Assembly (NCBI GenBank): GCA_963556145.1
Contig: OY744463.1
Coordinates: 7,254,001-7,318,000 of the forward strand
DNA: 64,000 bases
Origin: Hygrocybe punicea
Lineage: Eukaryota > Basidiomycota > Agaricomycetes > Agaricales > Hygrophoraceae
Direction of reading: 5' to 3'
Shown here: one piece after another, positions 36,539 to 49,300 of the stretch
Numbering within the stretch: the stretch's first letter is position 1
Layout: every line of letters begins with the position of its first letter
Position numbers and translations under genes: made by a program
The notes under the pieces: model-generated
Seen by the model: only the letters and a program-made list of their open reading frames with translations
Database searches by the model: none
What the model was told of the DNA's origin: nothing

Positions 36539-36694
36539 TGGAGAGGTACCGAGGTACCTCTCTGGGGGCTCACGCAGGACTTGAGAGGTAAGACGGGATG
36601 GATAGGATGATGGACTGACTACTACATCGGGAAGGCTACTAACTAGGTCAACCGTGGGAACCTGGTCACGTGACTGGCAGGTCCCACCACTCCA
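36539..36694 (-). repeat. LTR, 158-bp family, copy 2
   Basis: Begins with the palindrome GAGAGGTACC/GGTACCTCTC. 3' LTR in the element's own orientation. Confidence 0.85.
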
Positions 36695-38516
36695 AGTGCC
36701 CCTTTTCCTCATGGCGACGCCCTCGTCGCCAACTGCTACAGAAAAGAACACAAAACAAACAGAAACTGACCAAAAAACTCTAAAGCCACAACTCCCAGTC
36801 CCTCAGAATGCCTTGACTCAGGGCTGGGGCCTTATATCGTGAAGCAGGAAGTCGTCCTCGCGCAGGGGGCGGTAGATGACCAGACTCTACAAGACTCTCC
36901 TCAAACTCAATACTCTTCGAATGCCTCCCTCGCAAGGGTTCGGGCTCACAACGCAAGGCCAAAGATCCCTCGAATCGTCCTAGCAAGTACTTAGTGCAGT
37001 GTGAAGGTTCAGGTGGTCCAAAATATAACTGTATTGGCGGAGATCGGGTAAACGGGTGCATGAACGTAGTGTAGTGACGGCTTGTAGGTAGACTGTGATT
37101 GACATCCAGTATGGGGGGAATAGGGGATGAGGCTATAATAAAAGCTATAATACTGACGGGGCATAGGGTTGTACTTAACGAGGCATAGTATCCCGATGCG
37201 AAGGGGGTTGGCGTATCACGCGAAGGGATCGGGTGGCTCGTCCAGGTCGAGAACGATGCCACAGGGAGCTGAACGAGGGTTCAGGGGGCCAGGTAGGGTG
37301 TTAGGAACTGGCCGGGGGGTGGTGACGTGGCGGAATGCGGTGGGGGTCTGGGAACGGCGGGCACGGTCCATTCGCGGTATTGGAGTGAGGTGGGGTGCTC
37401 CGGGATGGTGAGCGGGTGTGCCGCGAGCTTCGTGAGTCGGTCTGGGGCTGGGTATGTTGGTAGAACGGGGCCGCGCGACGGTGACGTGGGTGTCTGAAAA
37501 CGACGGCGGGGGCTCGTTTGGCACAATGGAGGTGAATGGGGGGTCCAGGCCGGTGGAACGAGGGCACGGGTGGTCGAATGGGTCCGTGTGGGGTTGGGGT
37601 ACACGAAAGAACGGGGGTCCAACGGGTGGGCGCGACGGATCCGTGGTGCGACCAAAAACGGCGGTGGGGGCTCGTTCGGGCGTTGACGATACGCAGGGTG
37701 TTCTGGGGGGTGGGCCGCGAGTTTGGTGAGTTGGTCTGGGCCGGTTGTGCTGGCAGAATGGGGCCATGCGATGGTGACGTGGCGCGTGGCTCGGGTGTCC
37801 AAAAACAACGGTGGGGGTTCGTTTGGGACAATGGAGGGGAACGGGTGGTCCTGGCCAGTGGAACGAGTGTGTGGGGAGTTGAATGGGTCCTTGTAGGGGT
37901 GGGGGTGACGAGAAACGGGGGGTCCAACGTTGGTGCTGTGGCGGATCTGTGTGATGACCAACAAGGGTGGGACGGATTCGTTTGGGGCAACGAAGCGCGG
38001 TGGGGGTTCTGCCAGGCGGAACGCGGGCGCGGGGAGTCTAGTGAACGTGGGTGGGGTGGTAACTCGTGGAAAATGGGGGTTGAAAGGTGGTGACGTGGCA
38101 CAACGCGGGATGGTCGTTGGGCATCAAAGAAAAGGGTCGACGGCGCGCTTGAGATGATGTGGGGCGCGGTGGGGCCATACAATGTCAAACGAGGCGGTGG
38201 GGGTCGTCCGGGACATGAGAAGGGTGAAGGATGGGGCCTAAAAAACAAATGACACAGCTTGGGGCTGGGTGTTCAAAATGGGTCACGCCCGCATTTTCAG
38301 AGCGACGTAGGGCATTGGTGGGTTGAACGAGAGTGCCGGAGGGGTAGCTCGAGTACCATACGACCGAGAACGAAGGGAAAATATGTCCTTGGGCAGTGGT
38401 GGGTGGTGAGGCCGAAAGGAGTCGTCTCGCGAGAAAAACTGGCAAAGAAGGGCAAAAAGAGGAGAAAGTCCACAAAAGAAAGCATCAGTGAGTCGAAAAC
38501 ACTCTCATCACCACGA

Positions 38517-38672
38517 TGGAGAGGTACCGAGGTACCTCTCCGGGGGCTCACACAGGACTCGAGAGGTAAGACAGGATGGATAGGATGATGGACTGACTAC
38601 TACATCGGGAAGGCTACTAACTAGGTCAACCGTGGGAACCTGGTCACGTGACTGGCAGGTCCCACCACTCCA
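38517..38672 (-). repeat. LTR, 158-bp family, copy 3
   Basis: Partner of 36539-36694 with four transitions between them. 5' LTR in the element's own orientation. Confidence 0.85.
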
Positions 38673-40950
38673 ACGCAACCGTACATGCCCCAGCACCCCC
38701 ACGCACGACGACGTCGCCATGGTGGACCCAGTCCGTCGAGTCCCAGGCCCTACAACATCAGAAACGCGACCCCGTGTCTCCCGCGTCCCCCGGCTTCGTA
38801 CCACCCCGCAGACCATCCCCTACACGTTCGTACAGCCCCCCATGCACCTCAAACGTCCAAAACGATTCGGTCCCATGCGTTTACAGCGATCCGGCCGCGT
38901 TCCAGGTCACCCAGCCTCGCGACCCCGCATATTCGATGTCCCCGGCCTATACCACTTTTGTTGGATCACCCGACGCATTGTACCGTGTACCAGAGCCCTA
39001 CACCGTCCGTCGCGAGCCTACACAGACTGTCCCCGCCATTATCGAGTCCCCAAACACGTTCCACATCACCCTGCCTCGCGACCCGGCATATTCGACATCC
39101 CCGGCCGCTCATGCCATCATTGGACCACCTGCACCTCGTACCACATCCCAGCACCCTCCATTGCCACTCGCGAGTCCGTGTGAGCCGTCCCCACCGCGTT
39201 TGAGCTCCCCACGCCGTGCCATGTCACTTCGCCATATGCACACGCATATTCGACGTCACCGGCCTCGCCCCCCTTTGTTGGACATCCCGCTGCCTCGTAC
39301 AGCCTCCCAGCACCTCACGGCGTCCCTCGCGAGTTCGTACAAGCCGTCCCCACCGTTATCGAGTCCCCAACACCGTGCAATGTCAATCTGCCTCATGCAC
39401 CCGTCTACTCGACATCCCCGGCCGCTCACTCGTTCGTTGGACACTCCGCCACCTCGTACGATATCTCAGCACCCCACAGCGTCCCTTGCGAGTCCGTACC
39501 AGCTGCCCCTGCCGTTATCGAGGCCCCACTCGCGTGCCACATCGATCCGCCTCATGCACCCGCCTATTCGACGTCGCCTCCCTTCGTTGGACGACCCGCC
39601 GCCTTGTACAACCCCCCAAGTCCCCGCACCGTCCTTCACAAGCCCTTACGAGCCGCCCCTGCCGTTAACGAGGTCCCACGCATGTGCCACATCACTCAGC
39701 GTCATACACCCGCCTATTCGACGTCCCCGGCCTCTCCCACCATTGTTAGACACCCCGCTGCCTCGCACCGCTTCCCAGCACCCCACAGCACCCCTCGTGA
39801 GTCCATACCAGCTGCCGCTGCCGTTATCGAGTCCCCAACGTCATGCCACACCAACCCGCCTCATATCCCCGCCTACTCGACATCCCCGGCCGCTCACACC
39901 TTCGCTGGACCACCCGCCGCCTCGTACCACTTCCCAAGGCCACACAATGCCTGTCGTGACACCGTACAAGCCGTCCCCACGGCATTCGAGCCCTCGACGC
40001 TGTGCCACGTCACCCGACAGCCAACCCCCACATCCCACCATCCAAGGCCAACGACCACCGCATATGCCAGCCCCCACACTCTCGTTCAGGCCCCCGGACC
40101 TCTGTATGGCCCCTCCCTGTGTGAAATGAGTCCGTCCCCATCCCTCTTCGTCCCACGCGAGCCGCCACGTCACCCCACCTCGACCCCCACTCTCGACCCC
40201 CAATCCCAAGCCATCCCCGTCCTCGTCCACCCCCGTTCAACCACCTACGACCTCGACCAACCCCACGACGCCCCCCAAGTCCATCCGCGAGCTCAAACGA
40301 AGCCCCCGACTATCCACAACCACGAACCCACGCCCACCGCCTGCCCAAACCCGTTCCCCAACCCGATGCACCCGCAACCGAATCCCTATACCCACACCCA
40401 AGTCCCGTCACTCCCGTCAACGTTCCCGTCATCCTTCCCAACCACGCACAAAGATCCCCAGACCCCACTTCTACATATCCACACACCCACGCTCATTGGC
40501 TGCCAACACCCATTCCTCGACCTCGTACCCCCATCTCCATTGTCCTATGCCCACGTCTCTGTCCCCACACCTTTGCCTACGTCCCCGCCACCATCTCCCC
40601 TCATTGTAGCACCCCTACCTGTTTACTCTATGAGTTTAGTACATGGACCCTCTGCCTTCGACGACCTCCCCTTCCCTCTTGCGTCACCCTCACCCACACC
40701 ACCTTTGACCCCGATACCCCTCGACAACCCCTTCCCACGTGTCCTCAATGGACTTTTCAGAATCACTTCCCCCTCAGCACCCAATCCTGACTCCACCCAG
40801 CCCATTGTCGCCGATGATCTTCCTCCAGCAACCTCACTCGCCATCAAGCTTGCCATAATCACCCTCAAGGCCCTCAAGATTTTTGAGCAGAGATTAGCAG
40901 AGATGTCAGAAAGGATAGAGAGTCTGGAAAGGAGGCAGCTTGTGGTTTGA
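38673..40950 (+). CDS. Element ORF continuation: Pro-rich array and coiled coil
   Basis: Two long overlapping plus frames (38648-40129 and 39604-40950) cross a tandem array of about seven ~160-bp units (38975 to about 40030), each with a CTCGTACCACxTCCCAGCACC-like core. Beyond the array the second frame continues through a Pro/Thr-rich segment into an amphipathic end (LAIKLAIITLKALKIFEQRL, then SERIESLERRQ), a likely coiled coil, with a stop at 40948-40950. A shift between the two frames is needed, either an intron or decay. No known family. Confidence 0.45.
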
Positions 40951-41068
40951 GTTTTATTTTATCTTTGAGTATATTCCCCACCCACTTTCATTCCCTCCCT
41001 CTTTTTTTATTCCTTTATTATCCTTGTGTTTATGACTGAGGGCAGTCATTATTAGAGTCCCCTGTGGA

Positions 41069-41309
41069 TGTAGAGATCCATATCTCTGTGAGCACGTATT
41101 CTTCTATTTTCCTTCATCCCCCTTCCCTCTGCATTCCCCTCTCTTGATTATTTTCCATTTCCTTCATACACTCCCTTTATAGATACTATACAGTACCTAT
41201 ATAGTGTTTTGTGTACATAGTTACAAACAAGTTGAGTTTTGGGTTTTCACCCCAACGACAAGAACTTGCACACCCCAAATCTGCGCCTACAAAGGCCGTG
41301 TTCACCACA
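41069..41309 (+). repeat. 3' LTR, 241-bp family
   Basis: Second LTR of the young element; three differences from the first (near 41095, 41219 and 41299). Confidence 0.92.
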
Positions 41310-42508
41310 GCGTGTGACGCGGTCTGTGGGTGGTAGACGCGTGGTGATGCGTTTGGCGGGCTGGATACACGAGTTTGCGATTGGTGACGTGGCACGCGGC
41401 CGGGTTGTCCTAACTGGCATGGGTTTTGCTCGTTTGGGTCGTTGACGGTGAATGGAGGGCCTTGGGATGCGGTACGAGGTCGCCGGATGTCAAATGGGAG
41501 AGCTGCGGGTTGCCATTGGCATTGTGTGGGCGCTGCGGGTTGGAGATGGCCCAAGACGGTGGTAGGTGGCCGCGTGGGCTCTTTCTGGCATGTCGAAGGG
41601 GCTTGCGTGGTTCTGGTGGGTCGAGAGGCGGCGTGAGTGGGTGTCTGAGGGTTGTCTGGTGGCACTGGAACGGGTTGGCGGCAGGTTCGATGGGTTGGGA
41701 TATGCTTTCCCACGTGGGACCCTCTGTAACAACTAACCGGTACGTACTTTTGTCCACAGGCACAAAAACTTTCCTTTTGCTTCTCTTTTTCACCTAATCC
41801 AACCTGTAGTTCTTTTAGTTCTCGAACCCAACTCGTTTCGGGTACTTGTGCTACACTTGGCATATTTTTGTCGTTTTTGGGGTCTTCAGAGGCAGAAGTC
41901 GGGTGGAAAACAATGGAATGGAAGTAGATGGCAATGTAATACATGAGAACATAGGAAAAAGAGAGAACGAAGCTGAGGAAAATTGACAATAAACGAAAGT
42001 CAGGTTCGTCGGCATGTGACGTGTCACTGGCTCTGGGACTTGCGAGGGGGAACGGCTGCCATTGGGGAGGCACGAGAAACCTATAAATAAGCAAGTGGAG
42101 GCTGGATAACATCTTCAGGAAGCTTTTGAAGCTACGAGGCGACGACGAGGTGCAGGAAATCTTTTTTGCAGCCGAAAAAGAGGGTTTTTATGCCAAAAGT
42201 GGCAAGCAGGGTATAGAAATACAAGGAGAGTGAAGTGAGCTGACAGATCCTCGTGGTGGGCTCCAGATGTGGTGAACGCGGCCTTTGTAGGCGCAGATTT
42301 GGGGTGTGCAAGTTCTTGTTGTTGGGGTGAAAACCCAAAACTCAACTTGTTTGTAAGTATGTACACAAAACACTATATAGGTACTGTATAGTATCTATAA
42401 AGGGAGTGTATGAAGGAAATGGAAAATAATCAAGAGAGGGGAATGCAGAGGGAAGGGGGATGAAGGAAAATAGAAGAATACGTGCTCACAGAGATATGGA
42501 TCTCTACA
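41310..42508 (-). mobile_element. Old LTR element, proximal fragment with 5' LTR (reverse)
   Basis: A reverse 241-bp LTR (42268-42508), then the reverse internal region to 41310, where the young element has inserted. The frame 41186-42112 on the minus strand is the family's N-terminal ORF with its hydrophobic segment. The LTR sits inside a hAT transposase gene relic (42509-43089). Confidence 0.8.
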
Positions 42509-43089
42509 CCGGTACTTGCAGCCTTCACAGTATCATCACCAAAACATTTCTTGGCATGCTTGATCACATTACTTGTCAACAAGTCATGGTCCACAAGGCA
42601 GTGGACAGCACCATTGCATCCCTTGGCAAGGCAATGGAAGACATGGCTATGCTGCTTGTCCTTGTACTCAATGTCTGGTATGGGCTTGAAAAACCCATAT
42701 ATTGCATGCCTTTTTTTTCATTTGTGCTGTGTCTGACTTTAGCAAGCAGACATGGGCAGACCTGGGATATTACCAACTTCAGCTTCAGAATCCTCACTCT
42801 CCAGGTCAGCCATCTCAACATCAACTTCCATTATATCATCATCCTCATTGGGAACAATGGTAGTGGTAACCCTACTGACATGCTTCATGGCAATGGAAGG
42901 AGCACAACTTGTGGCAATAGAAGCAGTAGCGTGAGATGAGGTGGCTGATGGTGTTGTATCGGCAGCCTGGGGAGGTGAGGGGGGTTTTCTTCTGGTATTT
43001 GGAAGCTTTGGTATAGGCAGTGCTGGAGGAGCTTTTCCTTTTGGGCAGAATGACTGGACTAATGGACTAATGGAAAATTTGTGAAGCAT
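42509..43089 (-). pseudogene. hAT transposase N-terminus with BED-like finger
   Basis: Minus strand: a Ser/Pro-rich acidic start (from MLHKFSISPLVQSF to EVDVEMADLESEDSE), a probable intron of about 60 nt, then AIYGFFKPIPDIEYKD, HSHVFHCLAKGCNGAVHCL and LLTSNVIKHAKKCFGDDTVK. The last two contain the C-x4-C ... H-x5-C arrangement of the BED-type finger at the start of basidiomycete hAT transposases. The gene is cut at 42508 by the old LTR element; the catalytic part is not in the window. It could once have mobilised the non-autonomous hAT elements here. Confidence 0.72.
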
Positions 43090-43634
43090 TTTGAAAGTTT
43101 AGTATTCACAATGTGGCTATAGTATCCATAGTGTGGCCATGGCTGTCTAATATAATTAATCATTAATAAAGTGGATAATGAGACTTGTATCTGTGGAGAT
43201 AGTTATCCACAGATCAATTGGATCAGGCTAGCCTAATCCATACTTGTATCCATAGGGGTACAGATAGTCACAGATACAGATTTACCCATATCCATGGTAT
43301 TGCCTAACTGCTGATATGCATACTGTGTGTCTGAGCTCCGATTGATGATATGTTACTATTTTATTAGTTAGTTTTTGTTGTGTACTTATTGTACCACAAC
43401 AAGTACAAATAGAGGATTGGATTCCCCTTCATCTGCATGTGCCATGTCCATTTTAGGGCACATTTGAACCAAGTTGGAAAACAATTTAAGGCCGCCGGCA
43501 CACAGCGTGCTTACGTAAGTTTACGGATTCGGACATCGAATCTTTTCCGCCGAGGGACGGGGCGGTTCCAAGTGACAGGCTGACAGCTGCTCCTAGGGTA
43601 CGATTGTGCCTGTCGGAACTTTCGCACCATCGAT
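43090..43634. promoter_or_regulatory. Upstream region of the hydrolase-repeat gene
   Basis: AT-rich to 43480, then GC-rich near the start codon. No convincing TATA box or other motif can be singled out. Around 43185-43310 short inverted ATCTGTGG/CCACAGAT pieces suggest a decayed MITE. Confidence 0.3.
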
Positions 43635-46360
43635 ATGGTGGCCTGCCTCGACGCGAGACGAAGCACCACCGCGACCCCAACAGTTCAATCCTCCCTCTTC
43701 CCTGGCGGGCTTGGAAATGACCGAAACGATCGTCCTGGAAGGTTGGTGGTTTGTGGGATTCCTCTTGATCTGTCGCGCTTTTACACTGGTGTCGTCAGTG
43801 AAAAAACCGCAGCCGAAGCAGCAGATGACCTGACTTGCACGATATGTAAGGCAAGTCACTCTGGTCGGAAGCTGGTGCTCGCGTTCGACGGGACGTCGAA
43901 CCAGTTCGGTCCCAAAGTGTGCAATTTCAATATCTCTTTCCGCACATAGAAGTCATCGCCCTTGATACAGAATACGAATGTCATTGAACTCTACGCTCGT
44001 ATCAAAAAATCCGACCAGCAAATAACTTATTACAACAGTGGGATTGGCACTTACGCCAACCCTTCTCGTAAATTGTCTTGGGCGTACATCAAGATGACAA
44101 TCGAGAACAAAATCGATCTTGCCATAGCCTGGTAGTCTTACTTTCCTTCTGTACCTGAACCATTTCATTATTGTCTGTAGGAATTTTGAGAAGATTATTC
44201 TCGCCGGCTATCGTTGGCTATCGGATACTTACAGGCCGGGCGATCAGATCTTCTTATTTGGTATTTTTGCCGCTTGGGGTGTTGCTTAACCGCTGACAAT
44301 TCCCATCAGGTTACTCGCGTGGTGCCTATCAGGCAAGAACCCTTGCCGCCATGATTCATAGGGTAGGATCGTCATCATGCGCACGCAACGAAGTGTAATA
44401 TATTCTCCTATAATCCAGGTCGGACTCATCTTTCCCGGAAATGAAGAACAAATCCCATTGTATGTGTCCATACATGGTTTCAGCTGTTCGCTGATTTCTC
44501 CATCCAGCGCCTATGAATTATATGCAGATGATAGTAGAGCAAAGCCACAGTGCGTGCTGTCGAGTGTCAATCGATTTGACATTGATGTCACTTTCGGCGT
44601 AGGGTGGGGGGAACCGCAGGTTCTCATTCTTCCAGGTATGGTTTCCCAATCTCTATCTGGCGGTTTGACAGCGCGATTCACATGAGATAGTAATGATAAG
44701 CTGGATGGTGGCGTTGATATGGCTGCACGCTTCAAAGAAACGTTTTCTAGGCGAAATGTGCAAGTGCACTTTTTGGGCATGTGGTACGTTCTGGATGCCT
44801 TCGCAAGCATGCTTTATGTGAACCTGGTCTTCTTTAGGGACTGTGTCTCCTCTGTTGGCATCATCAAGGACAAACCCTTGCCATTGACCCACTCTTCTGA
44901 TCACATATGTTATTTTCGTCATGCTCTTGCTCTGGACGAGCGCCGTGTGAAGTTCCTACCTGAATGTGTCTTTCCTCGCGCAGATGAAGACGGGAGATGT
45001 CTGGTCCGCCAAATACCAATGATAAGGTCGGATGAATCGACCGGGCGTCAGATGAAGGTGGGTACCGAGCGCAAGAAGGATAGTCCGGCGTCAATCGATG
45101 ATGGTGGCAAGGAGACTAAGACGAAACAAGCATTGCATATCAAAGAGGTCTGGTTTTCAGGGTGCCACGCCGATATGTACGTTTGTCGCTTCGAGACTTT
45201 AGCGCGTCACTTACTAAATAAGTTCTCAACCTAACTAGTGGTGGCGGTAACAAAACCAATATGACACTCAATTCGAATGACGTTCCTGCCCTCTGGATGG
45301 CCAACGAGGCAATGATGGCCGGCCTCAAATTGGAAGCGTCCTGTGTTGATGGGTGGGATTTGAGTAAACTCCAGAATGATCGGCCGAAGGAATCATTACA
45401 GTGGTTCTGGTGGTTTTTGGAGTGTGTACCCGTGAAACGGCCTCGCGATCGTGATCCACTGGTCGCTAGTACATGGTGCGCATCGATGTCGATCTTTTCA
45501 TTCTGTCTGACTCCTTTGGTAGGAAACCCCATTTCGGTAAAGGGCGCCGGATACAGAAGGGCCAGAAGATTCATGCGTCAGTTTCCTTCAAATCTCAATA
45601 CACTCCCAAGGCCACGTTTTCGAAGGATTACCACAAATTGCAATGGGGCGACATTATTGGCAGAGGCAATCAGCACCATATCGGCTGGTCGGAAGGTCTG
45701 GATGAAGTTTTGGAGATGGACCTATATGATTGTACCTCTGGAGGTTCTTTGATAGCTGAACTGGAGCACATCGATTTCACCCAAGCAGATGCCGCTAAGG
45801 ACATCCTTGATCGATTACACTTTCTAGCAGCATTTGGTACGTTTTATTTTTCATTTACTATAGAGAGAAGAGCTGACAGTTACTTTTTAGAGGCGGGGTC
45901 GAAATCGATACTTGAAGCCGACCCAGATTTTCAAGTTCTCTTCCGTGTCCTCGCTGACGGCCACGTGGAATCCCAAAATCAGACTATGAAAGTGATCGGC
46001 AGAGTCTCCAACAACTGTGAGATTGATAGCTTTCTGGCTCGTTTCTTTTGGTTCATACTCCTAAAGGGAACTGTTTGACCGCCTTATGGGAGACCGGAAT
46101 TCCTGTAACTGTTGCTAGGATAGCTTGTGAACCAAAAGGTGACAGGAGGCGACGAGAACATGCTACAAAGGCCATGGTGCAGCTGTGTCAGGTCGACCCG
46201 CGGGTCCTTCATCCATGCCGCGATGTTTGGATCCCCCAAGGATACATGGATTTCTTTTCCCATAGCCTTTCTTGCAAACTAGCCAGCATATGTTTGGCAT
46301 CTTTAAGATTTGAAGACTCGCAATTTGGTGCAAGAGCACTGGGTATGGTGCTGAACGATG
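43635..46360 (+). other. Exon map, hydrolase half
   Basis: Exons: 43635-43916, 43971-44131, 44181-44260, 44310-44362, 44419-44459, 44508-44549, 44691-44783, 44838-45176, 45239-45475, 45523-45836, 45891-46016, 46067-46360. All introns are GT-AG, mostly 47-62 nt. Splice phases are consistent throughout (running remainders 0,2,1,0,2,2,2,2,2,1,1,1). The 141-nt intron 44550-44690 is the least certain; a small exon could hide in it. Confidence 0.75.
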
Positions 46361-49300
46361 GTATGTGTGTTGTCTACACTCAGGTACCATCTGACAACCA
46401 GCAGATGCCGTTCGAAGGGCCTTTCATCAAGATAAGGGCCTTTCTGAACTTCTAAAGATGCTCAATAGCAGGCACTCGCGGACGAGAGTGGCGGCTGCTC
46501 AAGGCCTAGCAAATGTCGTGAAACATGGTACTAAGATTCCAACTATCTTAGTCCAGTAACGCCATGTTGGGTAACACGTGCTTATGTAGATGATATTCGA
46601 AGCGCCATTCTCGCAACAAATGTGCTTGATACTCTCGTTGCGATGCTCAGAGTCGACCTTCGCAGCACCCTGTTTTCAGTACTTCGAAATTTGCCTCAAT
46701 TTGAGAAGCAAGGTACCTTGCTGCGGTTTACTGGATGTGTGCAGATTCATAACTAGGCGAATATAGAACGTCAAAAGGCCGACGTCATTTCGAAGGACTC
46801 CAAAGAGCGAGGGAAGGCCAGCATTACGCGCAATCTGACCAACGTTTTTGGCTTCAAATCTAATTTGAAGAGGCCACAACGTCAGGCTTTTACCTCTCGC
46901 CATTGGCGACTCGGTAGCTGATATCTTGACAGCCATCACAAAGTCGGACAACATGGATTTACTCAGGGATAGTGGCATCGAGCTCCAGGACATATTGAGT
47001 GCTCTGAAAGACTCAGAGGAAGGTAAATAAACAACTTACTGCACCAGTACTAAGGTTGCATGTCGTTATGGCACGTCAGGCAGAAAGTACCAATCAGATA
47101 TCGGACAACGTATCGGGACAACATCTGGTACGTTTCTTCCCGTCTTTGCAACACAATCACTGAGATGGTATGCATGTATGATTAGAGAACCCTGAATCTG
47201 CCAGTGCACTGTTAGTAATGTCGGATTTTATTGAATGGCTGGTCAAGACAGCCAGGAAGGAAGCTTCAGAAATACAGAAGTCTAGCATTAGTGCACTCTT
47301 GAAGCTAGCAGAATATTGTAGGTAACCCCTCTAAATGCATTTCAGCCACTAAGTTGCCAACATAGCGGATTTGCGAGGCCTAATTCTCGAGACAGGCATC
47401 ATCCAATCACTCACTAAAGTAATCAATGACAGTGATGGATCGGTGCCAGAGTCTTATTTTTCTTTGATGTCGGCACTAGCAAAGCATGGCGAGTCCTCAA
47501 AATGAGTCGTAATGCAGTAGCTGACATCCTTGTGTAGCTGATTCGCGAGCTCAAATTCTTGAGACAGACTTTATCCAATCGCTCACCCTTAACCTGCAGA
47601 GCGGCCCCTCGTTGAAACATCAGCGGTTGTTATTAACGCTAGCAGGATTCCGTGGGTTCCTATTCAGCATGTGACCCATTGGCTAAGACATCTTCATAGA
47701 ACAATCCCGGGCTAAGCTTCTGGAGACGCCTATTGTTGGCAAACTAGCTGAAATGCTAGGGAGCATTGACGAAGATTTACTCGACCTTGGGATTAGTTCA
47801 CTGTCTAAGCTCGCAGAATATGGTGCGTCTCCTTCCTTTTGATCTTACTTCTGACTTATTCCATATAGCGGACTCACGGACTCAAATTCTTGAAACTAAC
47901 GTAATCCAAACCATTGCACAGATTGCCAAGACCCACGAGAACGGCATCAAACACATCTATTGGCTAGCGATAGAGTTAACAAAGCACAGTATGTATCACA
48001 TTTGAAATGATGCCTTGGCTGATATGTGGTACATAGAGGAAACAAGAACGCAGATCCTCCAGACGGACTTCATCTCATCATTGTTTCGCTTCTTGAAAGC
48101 CCGCTCTATATCAGAATCTCATCTGTTGTTGTCTACGTTGGTGGGATTTGGTGCGTCTTCGTTCTTGGTGCGATTCTGTGGCTAATGAACACGGCAGACG
48201 ACTCCAGAGCAAAACTTATTACGGCGGGTGTCCCGGGTTGGCTTATTAATCTACTAAACAGAGGTGATAAAGATTTACGGAGAACTTGCCTCAACTTACT
48301 GTCAGAGCTCGCGAAATACGGTGCGTTTCTGCTTCTTGCATGACTCTTTGACTGACGTAACGTAGAGGACTCGCGTGCCAGAATTCTCGCACTTAATATC
48401 ACTATATTATTTGCTCACCTGGTGGACGCACACATGCTGGATGAATATTCCCCGTTGGTTTTGGAGTTGTCAAAACATGGTCGGTTTACCATGCATACCA
48501 CACTTTAACTAATATCCATCCTTTAGCGGAATCTCGTGCTGAGATGCTTAAGCACGACTTCATCATCCAACTACTCGTCCGCACACCGATGATGGGGTCT
48601 CCACCTCAAGTTCATCTATTGTCAATTCTGCTGGGATATGGTGTGTCGCCGCCCTTCAGTATGTCTTACAGTAGCTGATACATAATTGTAGAGGACTCTC
48701 GGGCGACCCTTCTCACAGCCGACATCATCGGTTTGCTTCTTCATCTCTTCGACAACAGTGATGAAGATGTACAATCTGCTTGCTTGCACTTATTGTCAGA
48801 GCTAGCGGAATACAGTGCGGTTTTCTTGGCACCCCGATGACTTCTTTGACCTGTTGACCACGAGCATAGAGGACTCACGTACTCAAATGCTTGAGAAAGA
48901 CATTGTTCAATTACTTTCCCGCATGACCAAGAACACTGAACTACGTGTGCCAAATAATTATACTCTCCTCCTTGTATTAGAGCTGGTGAAGCATGGTGAG
49001 TGCATCAGCAATGTTTTAGGCTATCCCTTGTTAACATTCTCATAGCCGAATCACGGACTCAGATTCTCAAAGCAGACATCATCCAACCGCATATCGATGC
49101 TCTCAAGATTACCTCTCCATCTCCACTGCGCTTGTTGTTGTCAGCATTGGCAGGACATGGTGAATTTCCATCCTGAGTGTAATGCAACCGCTGATTTCCT
49201 GTGACGCAGTGGACTCTCGCGCATATCTTGATGAGACCGACACCATCGACATACTAGCGCTTCTTCTTGAGAGCGGAGATGAAGATGTGCAGCGTACCTA

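Larger units (their letters stand above)
36539..38672 (-). mobile_element. Nested 2.1-kb LTR element (158-bp family)
   Basis: Direct LTRs of 156 bp (36539-36694 and 38517-38672) differ at four positions, all transitions. Orientation is minus: next to the right LTR, read in reverse, is TGGTGATGAGAGTG (primer-binding-like), and next to the left LTR is a polypurine tract GAGGAAAAGGGGCA (about 36696-36710). The only frames are minus-strand proline-rich ones (37216-38248) made of ~155-bp degenerate units. No pol. The right flank starts ACGC; the left flank ends ACAC, probably a mutated duplication of ACGC. Confidence 0.8.
35020..41309 (+). mobile_element. Young LTR element without pol, 6.3 kb
   Basis: Two 241-bp LTRs (35020-35260, 41069-41309) differ at three positions by eye. 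A perfect 4-bp target duplication GCGT flanks it (35016-35019, 41310-41313). TGGAGCCCACCACGAGG at 35263 is the likely primer-binding site and matches that of the 615-bp family. The internal region encodes proline-rich frames, a ~160-bp tandem array and a C-terminal coiled coil, with no reverse transcriptase or integrase. It is itself split by a third LTR element (36539-38672). The host of the insertion is an older reverse copy of the same family. Confidence 0.88.
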
